NCBI GenBank assembly: GCA_011033025.1 | Contig: WFMF01000076.1 | Coordinates: 532,770 to 596,769 of the forward strand | Origin: Beroe forskalii | Lineage: Eukaryota; Ctenophora; Nuda; Beroida; Beroidae | DNA: 64,000 nt | Reading direction: 5' to 3' | Shown here: positions 22,020 through 35,500 of the stretch, in pieces | How the letters are laid out: every line of letters starts with the position of its first letter | Position numbering within the stretch: position 1 is the stretch's first letter | The notes under the pieces: generated by a model | Database searches by the model: none | The model's input: the letters and a program-made list of their open reading frames with translations, nothing else | Told to the model about the DNA's origin: nothing | Translations under genes and position numbers: made by a program

Positions 22020-23400
22020 TATCACCAATGGCACCACTGGATTTGGCACCAATGGAGATCTATTGGCACCCCTGGTGATGGCTGAAAAGACACCAATGGT
22101 GATCGCCATTGGTGCCAATGGTACCATTAAGAAGCGATACTAAAGTCGACATCGTCATTAGAATTAGACTAAGAGGGGAGTGGTACCAATGGTGCCATTG
22201 GCACCAATGGTGCCATTCAAATAGCGACAAGGGTGCCATTGGCACCAGTGGAACATTTGGTCCCATTGGTTTTACTTCTATCGCTATCATTGGCACCATT
22301 GCCCCACTGGCACCATTAAAATGGTGCCATTGGTGCCATTGGCAACAATTTTGCCATCGGCGACAATTTTGCCATTGGCGACAAGTGACAATGTTGCCAT
22401 TGGCAACAATGTTGCCATCGGCGACAATTTTGCCATTGGCAACAATGTTGCCATCGGCGACAATTTTGCCATTGGCACCAATGTTGCCATCGGCGACAAT
22501 TTTGCCATTGGCGACAATTTTGCCATTGGCAACAATGTTGCCATCGGCGACAATTTTGCCATTGGCGACAATGTTGCCATCGGCGACAATTTTGCCATTG
22601 GCGACAAATGACAATGTTGCCATTGGCGACAATGTTGCCATAGGCGACAATATTGGCCCCTGCGCGCGCCCCATATTTGAAAAAAATATGGGGCAGGCAA
22701 CGTCTGGCAAGCCATTGGCGACAATGTTGTCATTGGCGACAATGTTGCCATTGGTGACAATGTTGCCATTGGCGACAATTTTGCCATTGGCCACAATGTT
22801 GCCATTGGTGACAATGTTGCCATTGGTGACAATGTTGCCATTGGCGACAATGTTGCCATTGGCGACAATGTTGCCATTGGCCACAATGTTGCCATTGGCC
22901 ACAATGTTGCCATTGGCGACAATGTTGCCATTGGCGACAATGTTGCCATTGGCGACAATGTTGCCATTGGCGACAATGTTGCCATTGGCGACAATGTTGC
23001 CATTGGCGACAATGTTGCCATTGGCGACAATGTTGCCATTGGCGACAATGTTGCCATTGGCGACAATGTTGCCATTGGCGACAATGTTGCCATTGGCGAC
23101 AATGTTGCCATTGGCGACAATGTTGCCATTGGCGACAATGTTGCCATTGGCGACAATGTTGCCATTGGCGACAATGTTGCCATTGGCGACAATGTTGCCA
23201 TTGACGACAATGTTGCCATTGACGACAATGGTGCCATTGGCACCTATGATACCAATGGCGCCATTTAAAATTGAATGATGCCAATGCACAATGTTGCCAA
23301 TGCACAATGTTGCCAATGCCATTGTGTGCCAGTGGCATTAATGGAATATTTCGGGCCATTTAAATGGTACCATAGGTGCCAATAGCACCATTGTTACCAT
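22020..23400 (+). repeat. 18-bp minisatellite (ATTGGCGACAATGTTGCC)
   Basis: Degenerate units at the edges and near-perfect 18-bp units at 22690-23250. Being a multiple of three, the array leaves long open frames on both strands (for example repeated NGNIVA), which are not genes. A short palindrome (CCCCATATTT...AAATATGGGG, 22669-22692) interrupts it. Degenerate relatives occur at about 59060-59300 and 63860-63950. Confidence 0.95.
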
Positions 23401-23447
23401 CGGGCCATATCGGCGCCAATGGCACTATCGCATTTGTAATGTCATTG

Positions 23448-23647
23448 TTGTCGTACGATGTATAGGTGTGCGTACGCGCGCCGGCGCAACGCAGACAGGG
23501 ATATACGTGTTTAGCAATGTATGACCCGCTGACGCCACTACGCCAGCGCGCGGCGCTGATTCTCGAGAGGGTCTGTCAACGTCAGACAACCCTTGCCTAA
23601 CTCGTATATCCCTGTTTGCGTTGCGCGGGTCATTCATCGTACGACAA
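23448..23647. mobile_element. 200-bp MITE with TIRs TTGTCGTACGATG
   Basis: TTGTCGTACGATG at 23448-23460 is the exact inverse complement of 23635-23647. Inner arms also pair (CGCAACGCAGACAGGGATATACG against CGTATATCCCTGTTTGCGTTGCG). GC-rich, CpG-rich, no coding capacity. Confidence 0.85.
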
Positions 23648-24119
23648 GGTGCAAGGGATAAATGAGACGAAAAATAGGGTTCAAAATCGTAAGATGTTAC
23701 CCTACCCTCGCGCGCGCGCGGCGCAACGTTCCACATTTGGACGTCACTTTGCGCCAAGTCAAAAGAAAGGGACGAACATTGCAATTGCCCGAATGCCCGT
23801 CGAGGTTCAAAAGTGAATTTGAACAGAGCAGAGATAAATCGAAAATTTGAGACAAAATTGGCAAAGACGAAGATTCAAATAATTGTGTTTTAAGGTAGGT
23901 GGCCCCAACTTCGATGTAATTGCCATGTAAAATTTCAAGTATTTTTTTTCAAATAAAAAATAATTGAAGTGGCAATTTAGTATATGAAATTTTTAAAAAA
24001 CACACAAAAAAACAAGGCAGTTTCAATGCAATTGCAACAACTGCTGCAATCTTAGCACTTAGCATGTTACTTTATGTTTGTTTTCAAGCAAAATTCATTT
24101 GAATGATAAAACTTGGATC
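23648..24119. other. Spacer, nothing recognised
   Basis: Begins with CpG-rich sequence (cgcgcgcgcggcgcaacg at about 23709) and passes into AT-rich sequence. No gene or repeat is supported. Confidence 0.4.
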
Positions 24120-27100
24120 AATTTAAAAATACCTGATTATTGGAGTAAAGACAAAGACCTAAGAGCATGTTTCAGATTCATTCAGGCAGGTGGTCACTGC
24201 ACTTGACGGTGCTATACCCTGGTACCAGGGGGTGACTGCTGGGGGCCTACCTCGTGAGGGGGCTCGTAATTTAAACACCCCGAAAGCTGAGGTAGGTATT
24301 GGACTGAAGATGCCTGCACACCACTCATCTTGGTGTGACTCATTAAGATCCTACTGCTCTCCACATTGCATTACCTAAAGGAATCATGTTGGTGTTCAAG
24401 TACGGAGTTGGAGAAAGTCTTGCAGATTGATGTCTTGAAGAAAGATTTCTTTTTAATTCAAATATGTTTTAACCCTGATTCTCAGGAGAAGCATCTCTCA
24501 AGATGAAGTATTGGATCAGGATGCATGCCACTCGCATTAATTTCATTAATGTGCAACGTAAAGGACACAAATGACCCGGATCCATCCACGGTCCTCTACT
24601 TCTCTTCACTTAGTGTGTTGCTTAATTTCTTGGTGCTTGGAGTAAAGACAAAGACCATAAGAGCAAGTTTCAGATTCATTCAGGCAGGTGGTCACTGCAC
24701 TTGACGGTGCTATACCCTGGTACCAGGGGGTGACTGCTGGGGGGCCTACCTCATAGGGGGCTCGCAATTTAAACACCCGAAAGCTGAGGTAGGTATTGGA
24801 CTGAAGATGCCTGCACCACTCATCTTGGTGTGACTCATTAAGATCCTACTGCTCTCCACATTGCATTACCTAAAGGAATCATGTTGGTGTTCAAGTACGG
24901 AGTTGGACAAAAGTCTTGCAGATTGATGTCTTGAAGAAAGATTTCTTTTTAATTCAAATATGTTCAACCCATCTCTCAAGATGGAGTATTGGATCAGGAT
25001 GCATGCCACTCGCATTAATTTCATTAATGTGCAACGTAAAAGGACACAAATGACCCGGATCCATCCGCCGGTCCTCTACTTCTCTTCACTTAGTGTGTTG
25101 CTTAATTTCTTGGTGCTTGGAGTAAAGACAAAGACCTAAGGGCATGTTTCAGATTCATTCAGGCAGGTGGTCACTGAACTTGACGGTGCTATACCCTGGT
25201 ACCAGGGGGTGACTGCTGGGGGGCCTACCTCGTAGGGGGCTCTCGCAATTTAAACACCCCGAAAGCTGAGGTAGGTATTGGACTGAAGATGCCTGCACAC
25301 CACTCATCTTGGTGTGACTCATTAAGATCCTACTGCTCTCCACATTGCATTACCTAAAGGAATCATGTTGGTGTTCAAGTATGGAGTTGGAGAAAAGTCT
25401 TGCAGATTGATGTCTTGAAGAAAGATTTCTTTTTAATTCAAATATGTTTTAACCCTGATTTTCAGGAGAAGCATCTCTCAAGATGAAGTATTGGATCAGG
25501 ATGCATGCCACTCGCATTAATTTCATTAATGTGCAACGTAAAAGGACACAAATGACCCGGATCCATCCGCCGGTCCTCTACTTCTCTTCACTTAGTGTGT
25601 TGCTTAATTTCTTGGTGCTTGGAGTAAAGACAAAGACCTAAGAGCAAGTTTCAGATTCATTCAGGCAGGTGGTCACTGCACTTGACGGTGCTATACCCTG
25701 GTACCAGGGGGTGACTGCTGGGGGGCCTACCTCGTAGGGGGCTCTCGCAATTTAAACACCCCGAAAGCTGAGGTAGGTATTGGACTGAAGATGCCTGCAC
25801 ACCACTCATCTTGGTGTGACTCATTAAGATCCTACTGCTCTCCACATTGCATTACCTAAAGGAATCATGTTGGTGTTCAAGTACCGAGTTGGAGAAAAGT
25901 CTTGCAGATTGATGTCTTGAAGAAAGATTTCTTTTTAATTCAAATATGTTTTAACCCTGATTTTCAGGAGAAGCATCTCTCAAGATGAAGTATTGGATCA
26001 GGATGCATGCCACTCGCATTAATTTCATTAATGTGCAATGTAAAGGACACAAATGACCCGGATCCATCCGCCGGTCCTCTACTTCTCTTCACTTAGTGTG
26101 TTGCTTAATTTCTTGGTGCTTGGGTAAAGACAAAGACCTAAGAGCAAGTTTCAGATTCATTCAGGCAGGTGGTCACTGCACTTGACGGTGCTATACCCTG
26201 GTACCAGGGGGTGACTGCTGGGGGCCTACCTCATAGGGGCTCTCGCAATTTAAACACCCGAAAGCTGAGGTAGGTATTGGACTGAAGATGCCTGCACACC
26301 ACTCATCTTGGTGTGACTCATTAAGATCCTACTGCTCTCCACATTGCATTACCTAAAGGAATCATGTTGGTGTTCAAGTACGGAGTTGGAGAAAAGTCTT
26401 GCAGATTGATGTCTTGAAGAAAGATTTCTTTTTAATTCAAATATGTTTTAACCCTGATTTTCAGGAGAAGCATCTCTCAAGATGAAGTATTGGATCAGGA
26501 TGCATGCCACTCGCATTAATTTCATTAATGTGCAGCGTAAAGGACACAAATGACCCGGATCCATCCGCCGGTCCTCTACTTCTCTTCACTTAGTGTGTTG
26601 CTTAATTTCTTGGTGCTTGGGTAAAGACAAAGACCTAAGAGCAAGTTTCAGATTCATTCAGGCAGGTGGTCACTGCACTTGACGGTGCTATACCCTGGTA
26701 CCAGGGGTGACTGCTGGGGGCCTACCTCATAAGGGGGGCTCTCGCAATTTAAACACCCCGAAAGCTGAGGTAGGTATTGGACTGAAGATGCCTGCACACC
26801 ACTCATCTTGGTGTGACTCATTAAGATCCTACTGCTCTCCACATTGCATTACCTAAAGGAATCATGTTGGTGTTCAAGTACGGAGTTGGAGAAAAGTCTT
26901 GCAGATTGATGTCTTGAAGAAAGATTTCTTTTTAATTCAAATATGTTTTAACCCTGATTTTCAGGAGAAGCATCTCTCAAGATGAAGTATTGGATCAGGA
27001 TGCATGCCACTCGCATTAATTTCATTAATGTGCAACGTAAAAGGACACAAATGACCCGGATCCATCCGCCGGTCCTCTACTTCTCTTCACTTAGTGTGTT

Positions 27101-27447
27101 GCTTAATTTCTTGGTGCTTGGAGTAAAGACAAAGACCTAAGAGCATGTTTCAGATTCATTCAGGCAGGTGGTCACTGCACTTGACGGTGCTATACCCTGG
27201 TACCAGGGGGTGACTGCTGGGGGGCCTACCTCGTAGGGGGCTCTCGCAATTTAAACACCCCGAAAGCTGAGGTAGGTATTGGACTGAAGATGCCTGCACA
27301 CTACTCATCTTGGTGTGACTCATTAAGATCCTACTGCTCTCCACATTGCATTACCTAAAGGAATCATGTTGGTGTTCAAGTACGGAGTTGGAGAAAAGTC
27401 TTGCAGATTGATGTCTTGAAGAAAGATTTCTTTTTAATTCAAATATG
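24120..27447 (+). repeat. Tandem satellite, ~500-bp unit, about 7 copies
   Basis: The string CAGGCAGGTGGTCACTGCAC (one copy has a single change) begins near 24183, 24681, 25160, 25662, 26162, 26659 and 27161, giving a period of 479-502 bp. Copies differ by scattered indels and substitutions. Each unit has a 14-bp palindrome CCCTGGTACCAGGG, an inverted pair CCTACCTC/GAGGTAGG about 50 bp apart, and a hairpin CACACC-ACTCATCTT-GGTGTG. The array ends abruptly at 27447. The recurrent 62-codon minus-strand frame in several copies is a by-product. Confidence 0.95.
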
Positions 27448-28489
27448 ATCTTATACCTTATATTTAATAAAACTGCTGTCTTTCATTGAAAGTAACAATT
27501 ATGATTCAAGCCAAATAACTACTCCACAATATCAACTGACAGTTTCGATTCATAACTTTAAGATTGACTTTATGAAAAGCTATGAATCATCTTCAGGATC
27601 TCCGAGGAGCAGCCTCAACACATCCTGAGACAATTAAAGTAAAGCTACTTATAGCGAAAATATATGATATCATTAAGATCTTATACCATTTTTTATCTGT
27701 CCCATTTGTCAAGCTATCCCAATTGTCCCAAAAGACAATCCCAAACTGGTGACCATGCTATGAGAGAATATTCTGCACATTATGACAGTATTATTTGCTT
27801 TAAGAACTGCACTTTTTTCCCTTACCAAGTGACTTTTTGTTTTACAAAAAGTTGTTGAGGATGGTTAGCAGAGATCATGGTTTGGAAAGTAAGAAATAGG
27901 ATGCATATATCAGGTAAAGGTTTGCAATAGAACTACTGTAAAGTGCATGGATTGCTTCTTCATAATATCAGTTGCAAAAATGACAGCCAATTTTGGTTAA
28001 ATTTTCTTCAGGTCATTTCAACTAACTGCTCCTTCATAATATTGCACTGAATAGGATGCAGTGGCATCCTATGGAAGGGGTTATTAGGCTCTGCAGCCGC
28101 CACACAGCCAGCATAGAGGATCTATTCTCTGGTAATCCTAACTTTGATTCTTGGAAAATTCCATCAAATCATTTCACAATAAGACTCATGGATCTGTCCA
28201 TCATCCATTCTGATTCATGTTTCTCATTCTCAATAATAATAATAATTGCAATTTAAGTACACCACTATTAAGAAAATCTTATACTCAGCAGTGTAAAACC
28301 TACAGAAACCAAATTTATTCTACTGAAAGATGTTCTTTACTAAAAAAGTGCATTCACCTGAAAGCTAGGTGTAATCCAGTAAACTTTAAAAAACTAAGCT
28401 TATCATAAAATAATACTTAAATTAGTGGACCATAAAACTTCATGGAATATTCAGTGAAGCACCAAAACATGTTTCAAAAATTCTGAGAG
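27448..28489. other. AT-rich spacer, no gene recognised
   Basis: Only short, unremarkable reading frames. Nothing matches a known family. Confidence 0.4.
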
Positions 28490-28983
28490 TCAATTTCTCA
28501 CTTTGTCAGTTTCACAGTTTCAGAAATGGTCAGATTGAAAAGGTACGTTTTCAAATGTTTTTTGAATGACTCTGTGCTTTCAGCTGAGGTGATGTGAGCA
28601 GGAAGGCTATTGATAATCTTGGGACCAATATATGAAAGGCTCCTTTGTCCATGTGAGGTGTTCATTGCTGGAGTCATTAATTTTGGTCTATAGCCTTGAT
28701 AAGAGTAACAAAACATGTCCTGGATATAAAGTGGAGCTTGGCCATTGAGTGCTTTGTAAGATAAGAGTGCTATTTTGAATACAATTCGTTTCTTTATCTG
28801 AAGCCAGTGAAGGTCATGAAGATCATCACCAACATGATCATACTTGTATTTCCCTGAAACGAGCTTAGCAGCAGAGTTCTGTATGACTTGTAGTTGATTC
28901 AGTTGTTTCTCTGCAATGCCATAGTATAACCCATTACAGTAGTCTAAACAAGAAATAACCATACTGTTTACGACTAACTTCAT
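28490..28983 (-). pseudogene. LINE reverse transcriptase C-terminal fragment (L2/CR1-like)
   Basis: A 161-residue open frame reads the end of a non-LTR retrotransposon reverse transcriptase: SCLDYCNGLYYGIAEKQLNQ, LQVIQNSAAKLVSGKYKYDH, LHWLQIKKRIVFKIALLSYK, then IGPKIINSLPAH and SFKKHLKTYLF. These match the thumb and C-terminal part of L2/CR1/jockey-type ORF2. The frame begins abruptly at 28983, where a 5' truncation is likely; no endonuclease or catalytic FADD block is present. It is probably a dead 5'-truncated insertion. Confidence 0.87.
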
Positions 28984-29595
28984 TTGATCACAAATTTCTT
29001 AGAATTCCCAATGTTAGCTCTATAAAAGTGCACATAAACAAAACTTTTTAAATATTTGACTGACAACAGCCATGGACAAAGGAAACTTCTTAAGTCATTC
29101 AGATACAACAACTCACAGATGTAACAACAAACAGAGGAATTGAAATCCCTGCCAGATGTTTCAGAATTTAAAGCTGTGCACATGCACAATGGGATTTTTG
29201 TTTCAAACTTTCCTGGAGAATAACATTTTGTGTGGCATTGACAGGTTCGAATCAGCCTCTCTTATAAATGGCTCAAGGCAGACAGCATTACTCTGGCCAA
29301 ATTGTTAGAAGTTGCAAATAAAATTAAGCAGCTTTCCATGAACTACTGAGCTATGAACCACACAGGGTCATAGTCATGTATGACAAACTGAATGTCTTCA
29401 TGATTCAGTTCTGTTATCTGCACTATGCTATCATTTACCATCTAGCTAGGGGGAGGGAAATTAAGCACCTGCATTCAGGAACAATAGGCAACAAGAAATG
29501 TACTGGCAGGCATAATATAATTCTTGTTGCTCATGCAAAATCTCATTTTAACATTCCCCAAAAACTATGAAGCTATAAACCCAATTATTTGAGGC
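28984..29595. other. Upstream region of the XK-related gene
   Basis: AT-rich sequence between the LINE remnant and the first XK-related exon. No coding segment recognised; presumably holds its promoter and 5' UTR. Confidence 0.4.
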
Positions 29596-32500
29596 ATGAA
29601 TGAAGAGAAAATCAATTCTAAGCAAAACAGATCTGTCATTGACAGCTCAGATTATGTCATATTTACTCTAAGTTCTGCACTTTATATCCTCAATGTCATT
29701 TCAAATTGTTATGTAAGGTATGTGAATATTACTTACCCAATAACATCAATGTTATGTTTGTTAATTGTATTGATTTGAATGATTTCAATAAATTAAATCT
29801 ATTTGCTGAATTATTCAATTTATCAATTTGATTGATTTGGTTAATTTAACAAGTAAGTTGAATGAAATTTCATTGACATTACAATATTTTCAGTTATTGT
29901 ATGTTCAGAGAAGGACAGACTCAGTGGTTTGCCACTTCTATATCCCTCCTTGTATTCTTCACCCTTTTTACCCAAGTATTTTCCCACATCTTCTTCACCT
30001 ACAATGACATAGCAGACAAAGCCTGCTCACCCTATTTACAGCATATTAATGCAAAATCAGGTTTGTTCTTCCAAGTAATGCACAATAAAAACTTTTGACA
30101 TTATGTCAATATGTCAAACCTGTATTCATTTTGCTATGAAAATTATTTCTTGAGTGGTCAGTGGTCACTAATACAAGCATCTTTTATTTTTGGTCAAACT
30201 GATAGTACAGGGCTTACCGACAACTGCGCACATAAGAATCTATTTCCCACGGTCTACCAGGGTGGCCTGTCAATGATTTGAGCTGATTGAGCACATCATA
30301 TGCTGAAAACGACAACTACATGCATTGCAGCTCAGCCAAGTCAGAATCTGAGCCAAACTAAAACAAACAACAAGAGTGTTTCAAGTGGAGATTGTGAGTG
30401 AACTTGAAGGGTCTCTTGGCGGTGTCCAAGAGTGCCCCACCATGTGCGCAGCCACAGTGCCCATGCAAATTGCAAGGTCATGATGGGTTCTTTGTCATGC
30501 GAGGTTGTGATGAGCTCATGCGAATTGTTAACTATTTCGAGCATTTATATCTTGGCCGTGCACAGCCCGATGGCACTAGAACTGGCTTTAAGTACAGCAT
30601 TGAGCACTGGAATCACTATGCAATGGTACTGATTGACCCTGCCTATCCTCGCACGAGCAACATGGTTGAAGGCTTTCATTTGGGCTTTAAGACTAAGGTT
30701 AACAGGCCTAAACCCACTGTTCAGGAATCTTATCTTTCAGAGCTGATCCCAGAGCAGATTCATTGAATGTGCACACTTGTTGTTTCAGATGCAGATGATT
30801 TACTGATTGGGCTACTCCCCAAATTTTCCCACACTACCCTGTCAGTTATTGAGCTCCTATGTGCACAGTTGTCCGGCAGCCAGTACAGAGTTTATCAAGC
30901 CAAGGTCAATGTATTCTGAACTGAATGAACTTGGTAGTACATAATGAGTTTCTCAGTTACGTAGAAGACTTTAGCATTATAATGATATTCCTACAGTCAA
31001 CGAAGAATGATATTCTCTGTTAACAAAACGATTAAGCATAGATGGAGGCATTTAAGGTTGTTTTCAACTGATTGCAATTTTTGTTCTATCTTTTAGGAAT
31101 TCTAATCATTTTACTGGTCCTTTCTTATTCTTGAATTACTTTAGTTACTTCAGTTTTGAGAGAATTGATTGATGATTTTTGATTGCTTTAATTCTACCCA
31201 TGAACACTTACCAACCACAATATTTAACTGATTAAAAAATTGAAAAGGCAGTTATCCATAACTCAATGATCTAGTATGCCTTGGTAACATTCCTAAGGAA
31301 TCTAATCAATTAGAATTGTGATTTAAGCATTTTTCATATGGAAGCAAACTGATTGTTATAAATCAATAAGGTATTCTGTACCAGTGAAAAATCCAATTGG
31401 CGCACTTCATCAACAGTGACAAACAATATTTAATTCATAATCTACTGTTTAAACTATGGGAATATGTAATAACAAGGTTATGGCAATATAGCAGTTATAA
31501 TCTGAACTCATTTGTCATGAATTGGCACTGTTTTCACTAAATAATCTGGAAAACCTGTCATGAATTGGCAACCTTCATCTGTCATGAATTGGCACCTAAA
31601 CAACGTCTCTCTTAACAGACCCTGAAGACACAACAGAGGGGATCGCCAGGAAGGAGTTCCTGGAAATCCACCACCAAGCCATGTGCCCCCATTCCTCAGT
31701 CCAGGACAGGCTCTGGACCCAGAAAAACTTGGTGGATCTAAAGAACACCAAAGCTAATGTTTGTGAGAGGATATGCTCACAGGTTTGATATGTTACTTAA
31801 ATTGGTGGATTTCCTTTTGATTTTTCTATCAAGATGATAGCTATATTTCAAATCGTATGACTCATGTTTCCATGGCAGCCACTTGATGATCCCGAGGTTT
31901 CCCCATGGTAACCCGGCTGTTTCCCAGGCAGTGAGTGTGGTGTTGCACTTGCTACACATCGGCCCAGTTATCAGATACATCTACCTGCTCCGGTTTAGAG
32001 CCTCGGAGCTCAAGGAGAAACAAGATGACGAAGAGCTGGAGGACAAGAAGATCAAGGTAATGCGAAGTGCGGTGTGATATTCACAATTAAGTCTTTAATT
32101 AAACCTTAAAATTAAGTCTTTAAATTAAACCTTTAAATTAAGCCAGCGTTAGGTTTGCCCCCTAAAGGCTGAAAAAATGTAATTTAATCTAATTTTTTGC
32201 CGATTGTTCCCAAATAAAGCAGAATACAGTTCACTTTTGCCAGTAGGTTTGCTTAAAACAGAATGACATCCAACTCTCCTCTACCATATCATACTAGAAA
32301 GATGGCGACAAGTTTATTAGATAGTTTATATCTAGATAGTCGATTATGAAACAGACACGTCTTTGAGTTCGAGTCTGTGAGTTGGATACAGTATGGATAA
32401 CCTTTTGAAATCGAGTATATCTTGAATAGTTCAACCACCTTGCAACAATAGTACGCTTGCAGCAGGTAGCGATGGGTAATTGCAATTACCGCTCATTAAG

Positions 32501-35500
32501 TGACCGGTTACTGAGTCATTAGTGTCTATAGCTACATATTCTAACAAAGTTACTCACTGCGCTTACTCCCTCTCTAAACATGAACATTGCTATTGTTGAG
32601 TCCATTAGTGTTAAGTGTATGCCCGTGAAGACCTACGTAGCTACATGGATAGAAACGGGAATTAAAGGAGCAAATCGGCTGATTAGTAAATGAAACTGTG
32701 ACTTAAGGATGACTGAAGCTCATAGCTCAGTTCAGGCAAACTCAACCGAGGAAATCTGCCAGGTTGTTCCAATGCTACAGATAAACGGAATCATGCACTA
32801 TTTATAATACGACTAGAACGGCATATAGTGCATACAGCTACCTACCTATACAATAAAATATATATACAGTACATTGGAACTTGGATATAGTAATAGGAAC
32901 ATGGCGTGCTCATATCCTCAAATCTTGGTTAATTACAGCTCAATAACCTGAATCCTGAAGTAGACATCGTAGGATGACGTCATTTTCTGTTATCATTTTC
33001 CGTAATTTATTTCTATTAACTTATTAATTCTGAATTTGAGGCACCACGGTCACCACATATCAAGCACACAACGATTTTAGTGTCTTTTTGATTGTGTACT
33101 CTACTTAGTTTGTACTTAAGGCTTGATAAAAGTTTTGGAATGCTTAAAGGTAAACACAGTGCATTGGAAATAAAATCATCTCCTTGCCCTTTCCTTTGAT
33201 GACGCTTCCTCTTTGAAAGTGATAGGATTGAGTGTTATTTTTCCCACGTCGGGTGATGACATGCTTACTAAGAATAGCTCACATCTTCAGAAAGTGTGAA
33301 ATTCCTGTGTATTCAAAACATTTCATCGAGCCTTCAGCTCGATTATTATCTATTTAACTACAGTGTCATTCAGGATGGGCATTGTATTGTAATTATCATA
33401 TTTACTATCATAAGCTAACTGGAAATTGGCCGGCTTGTTCACGTGATCTAAAGCTCTATGCTTCCCTTATTCTGATGCTCTAACACTCTAACAACTCGGT
33501 AAAGATGACACTGCGTGTTTTTAATTTTTGAAGGTCTTACTTTTATTGCAACAGCCGCATGGCCAACGGCAGGAATCGAAGGATTTAAGAACAACTGGGC
33601 AGCTCCTCCTGCACAGGCCACAGTTTGCTGTAGACGCGACTGAGAAAGCTGTGTGGTTGCCTAGGCTTCAAGCAAATCTTTAACCCTATGCATAGTGGGA
33701 ATAGCAATGAATAGAACCCGGGATCTTTCTACCACGAGCTACGGAGGTAGGACTTGATGCCAACTGACACCATCCGAGGATTTGGCATTTTTCAGTCAGG
33801 GCACCAGGAAAGTTCAAAGTTTTAGTGTATGCGTGGCTAGTATGAGAGGCCGATTAATAAATTTCCAAACAATGAAAACTTCTTGAACATCAAGATGTTC
33901 TAAATCAAACTAGATCAATAAGACCTGTTTTCACATTGAGAGTATTTGCATTGTGATCATTAACTAAGCTGAACTATGATGCTATTTACGTGAGTGTGTG
34001 CCTGATTTAAGATATTTCTCAGAGGACTGCGTTGATGATAGCATGATATTTAAAGTCTCCAATAGTGAGCACCGTGTGATTCCTGCTCCAGAATACCATG
34101 CACATTGTAATAATACATGTGACTCCGCCCAGCATGCTAGCATAATATGCTCTTACGGCATTAATAAGCATTAATACATACATACATATTACACACAAAC
34201 ATACATACAAACATACACACAAACACACATACATACATACATACATTCATACATACATACATACATACATACATACATACATACATACATACATACATAC
34301 ATACATACATACATACATACATACATACATACATACATACATACATACATACATACATACATGCATACATACATACATACATACATACATACAAGCATAC
34401 ATACATAAATACATACACACATACATACATACATACATACATACAAACATACATACATACATACATACATACATACATACATACATACATACATACATAC
34501 ATACATACATACATACATACATACATACATACATTCTTGCAAAACCTGCACGTTCACACCCTATTTCCTGTGCGCGTGACGGACGAAAAAAACATAAATC
34601 CAGGATTATATATAAGAATCCCAAAAATAGATACTTAATTTGTTACTTTCTGAAGCATTCTTTATGGTATAATAGTAGCAGTAGGGCACACACGCATTAA
34701 TATACTACAAGGCTCCCAGAGTACATTACATACGGTAATAATATGTAACATTATGAGAATCATTTACCAGGATTGGGTATGTGACCCACTCCTCTAGCAG
34801 CCGGCAATAACTTACTATCAATATTAGTTGCATGGGACCTGGTCTCAGGGGTTACATTCTTGAGTGGTTGAATTCCTGGACCGTGGCTTTGTCAGCAAGC
34901 CCTAGATGAGCGGGTGGGTTGCAGTCCTCATGCTGACAACAAGTACTGACACCGGATTATTTTTTCAATGTTCCTGAGTTCCATTTATCTTCAATTTTGG
35001 AAATATATTTCTAAACTCAAAATTAGGCTTAGGGAGAAAGTTTAAAACGTTAAAATGATACGATAAAGTTTAAAATCAGGAGCTTTCGAAATTCATGTGA
35101 TTATCGTCGTCAGTTGCTTTAATCTAGATATCTTTTTTTCACTTATTACTAGAATGATGCAACAAATCTTAAATTCTGGCGCAACACAGATCTTAAAATT
35201 ATCAAACAGAAAATTGTTCAAGTTTAACTGATTCTGTTCCTTATATATCTTGGCTGCACATAGTTTCACTGATTTCATGTCAATTTGCTGATGCAAACTC
35301 GGTCTCGGGGGCCGGGGCTCGGCATTGTAATGTATAAGGACACATGGACCATGTAGTATGGTATTGCTTGGTAGTAGGTCTCAAGGGCCATGTAGTATGG
35401 TATTGTAAAGTGAGGTACTAATGACAGAGTAATGACCCAGGCTCTAAGAAGAGGAATCAGCGTGTTATCACAATACCTGGATGAGTCATGAGTAGGTTGC

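Noticed and set aside
22060-23322. 420- and 389-codon open frames on both strands
   Set aside because: They are products of an 18-bp tandem array (multiple of three); low complexity with no family similarity.
25155-27344. Recurring 62-codon minus-strand frame as a gene family
   Set aside because: It follows the satellite period, is broken in other copies by indels, and has no homology.
24120-27447. Satellite units as 5S rRNA, snRNA or spliced-leader genes
   Set aside because: No match to 5S or U-snRNA cores that I can recall; the nearest Sm-like string (AATTTCTTGG) lies hundreds of bases from the donor-like site. Kept only as a question in findings.
34161-34624. Cys/Met/Tyr/Val-rich frames
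   Set aside because: Translation of the (CATA)n microsatellite.
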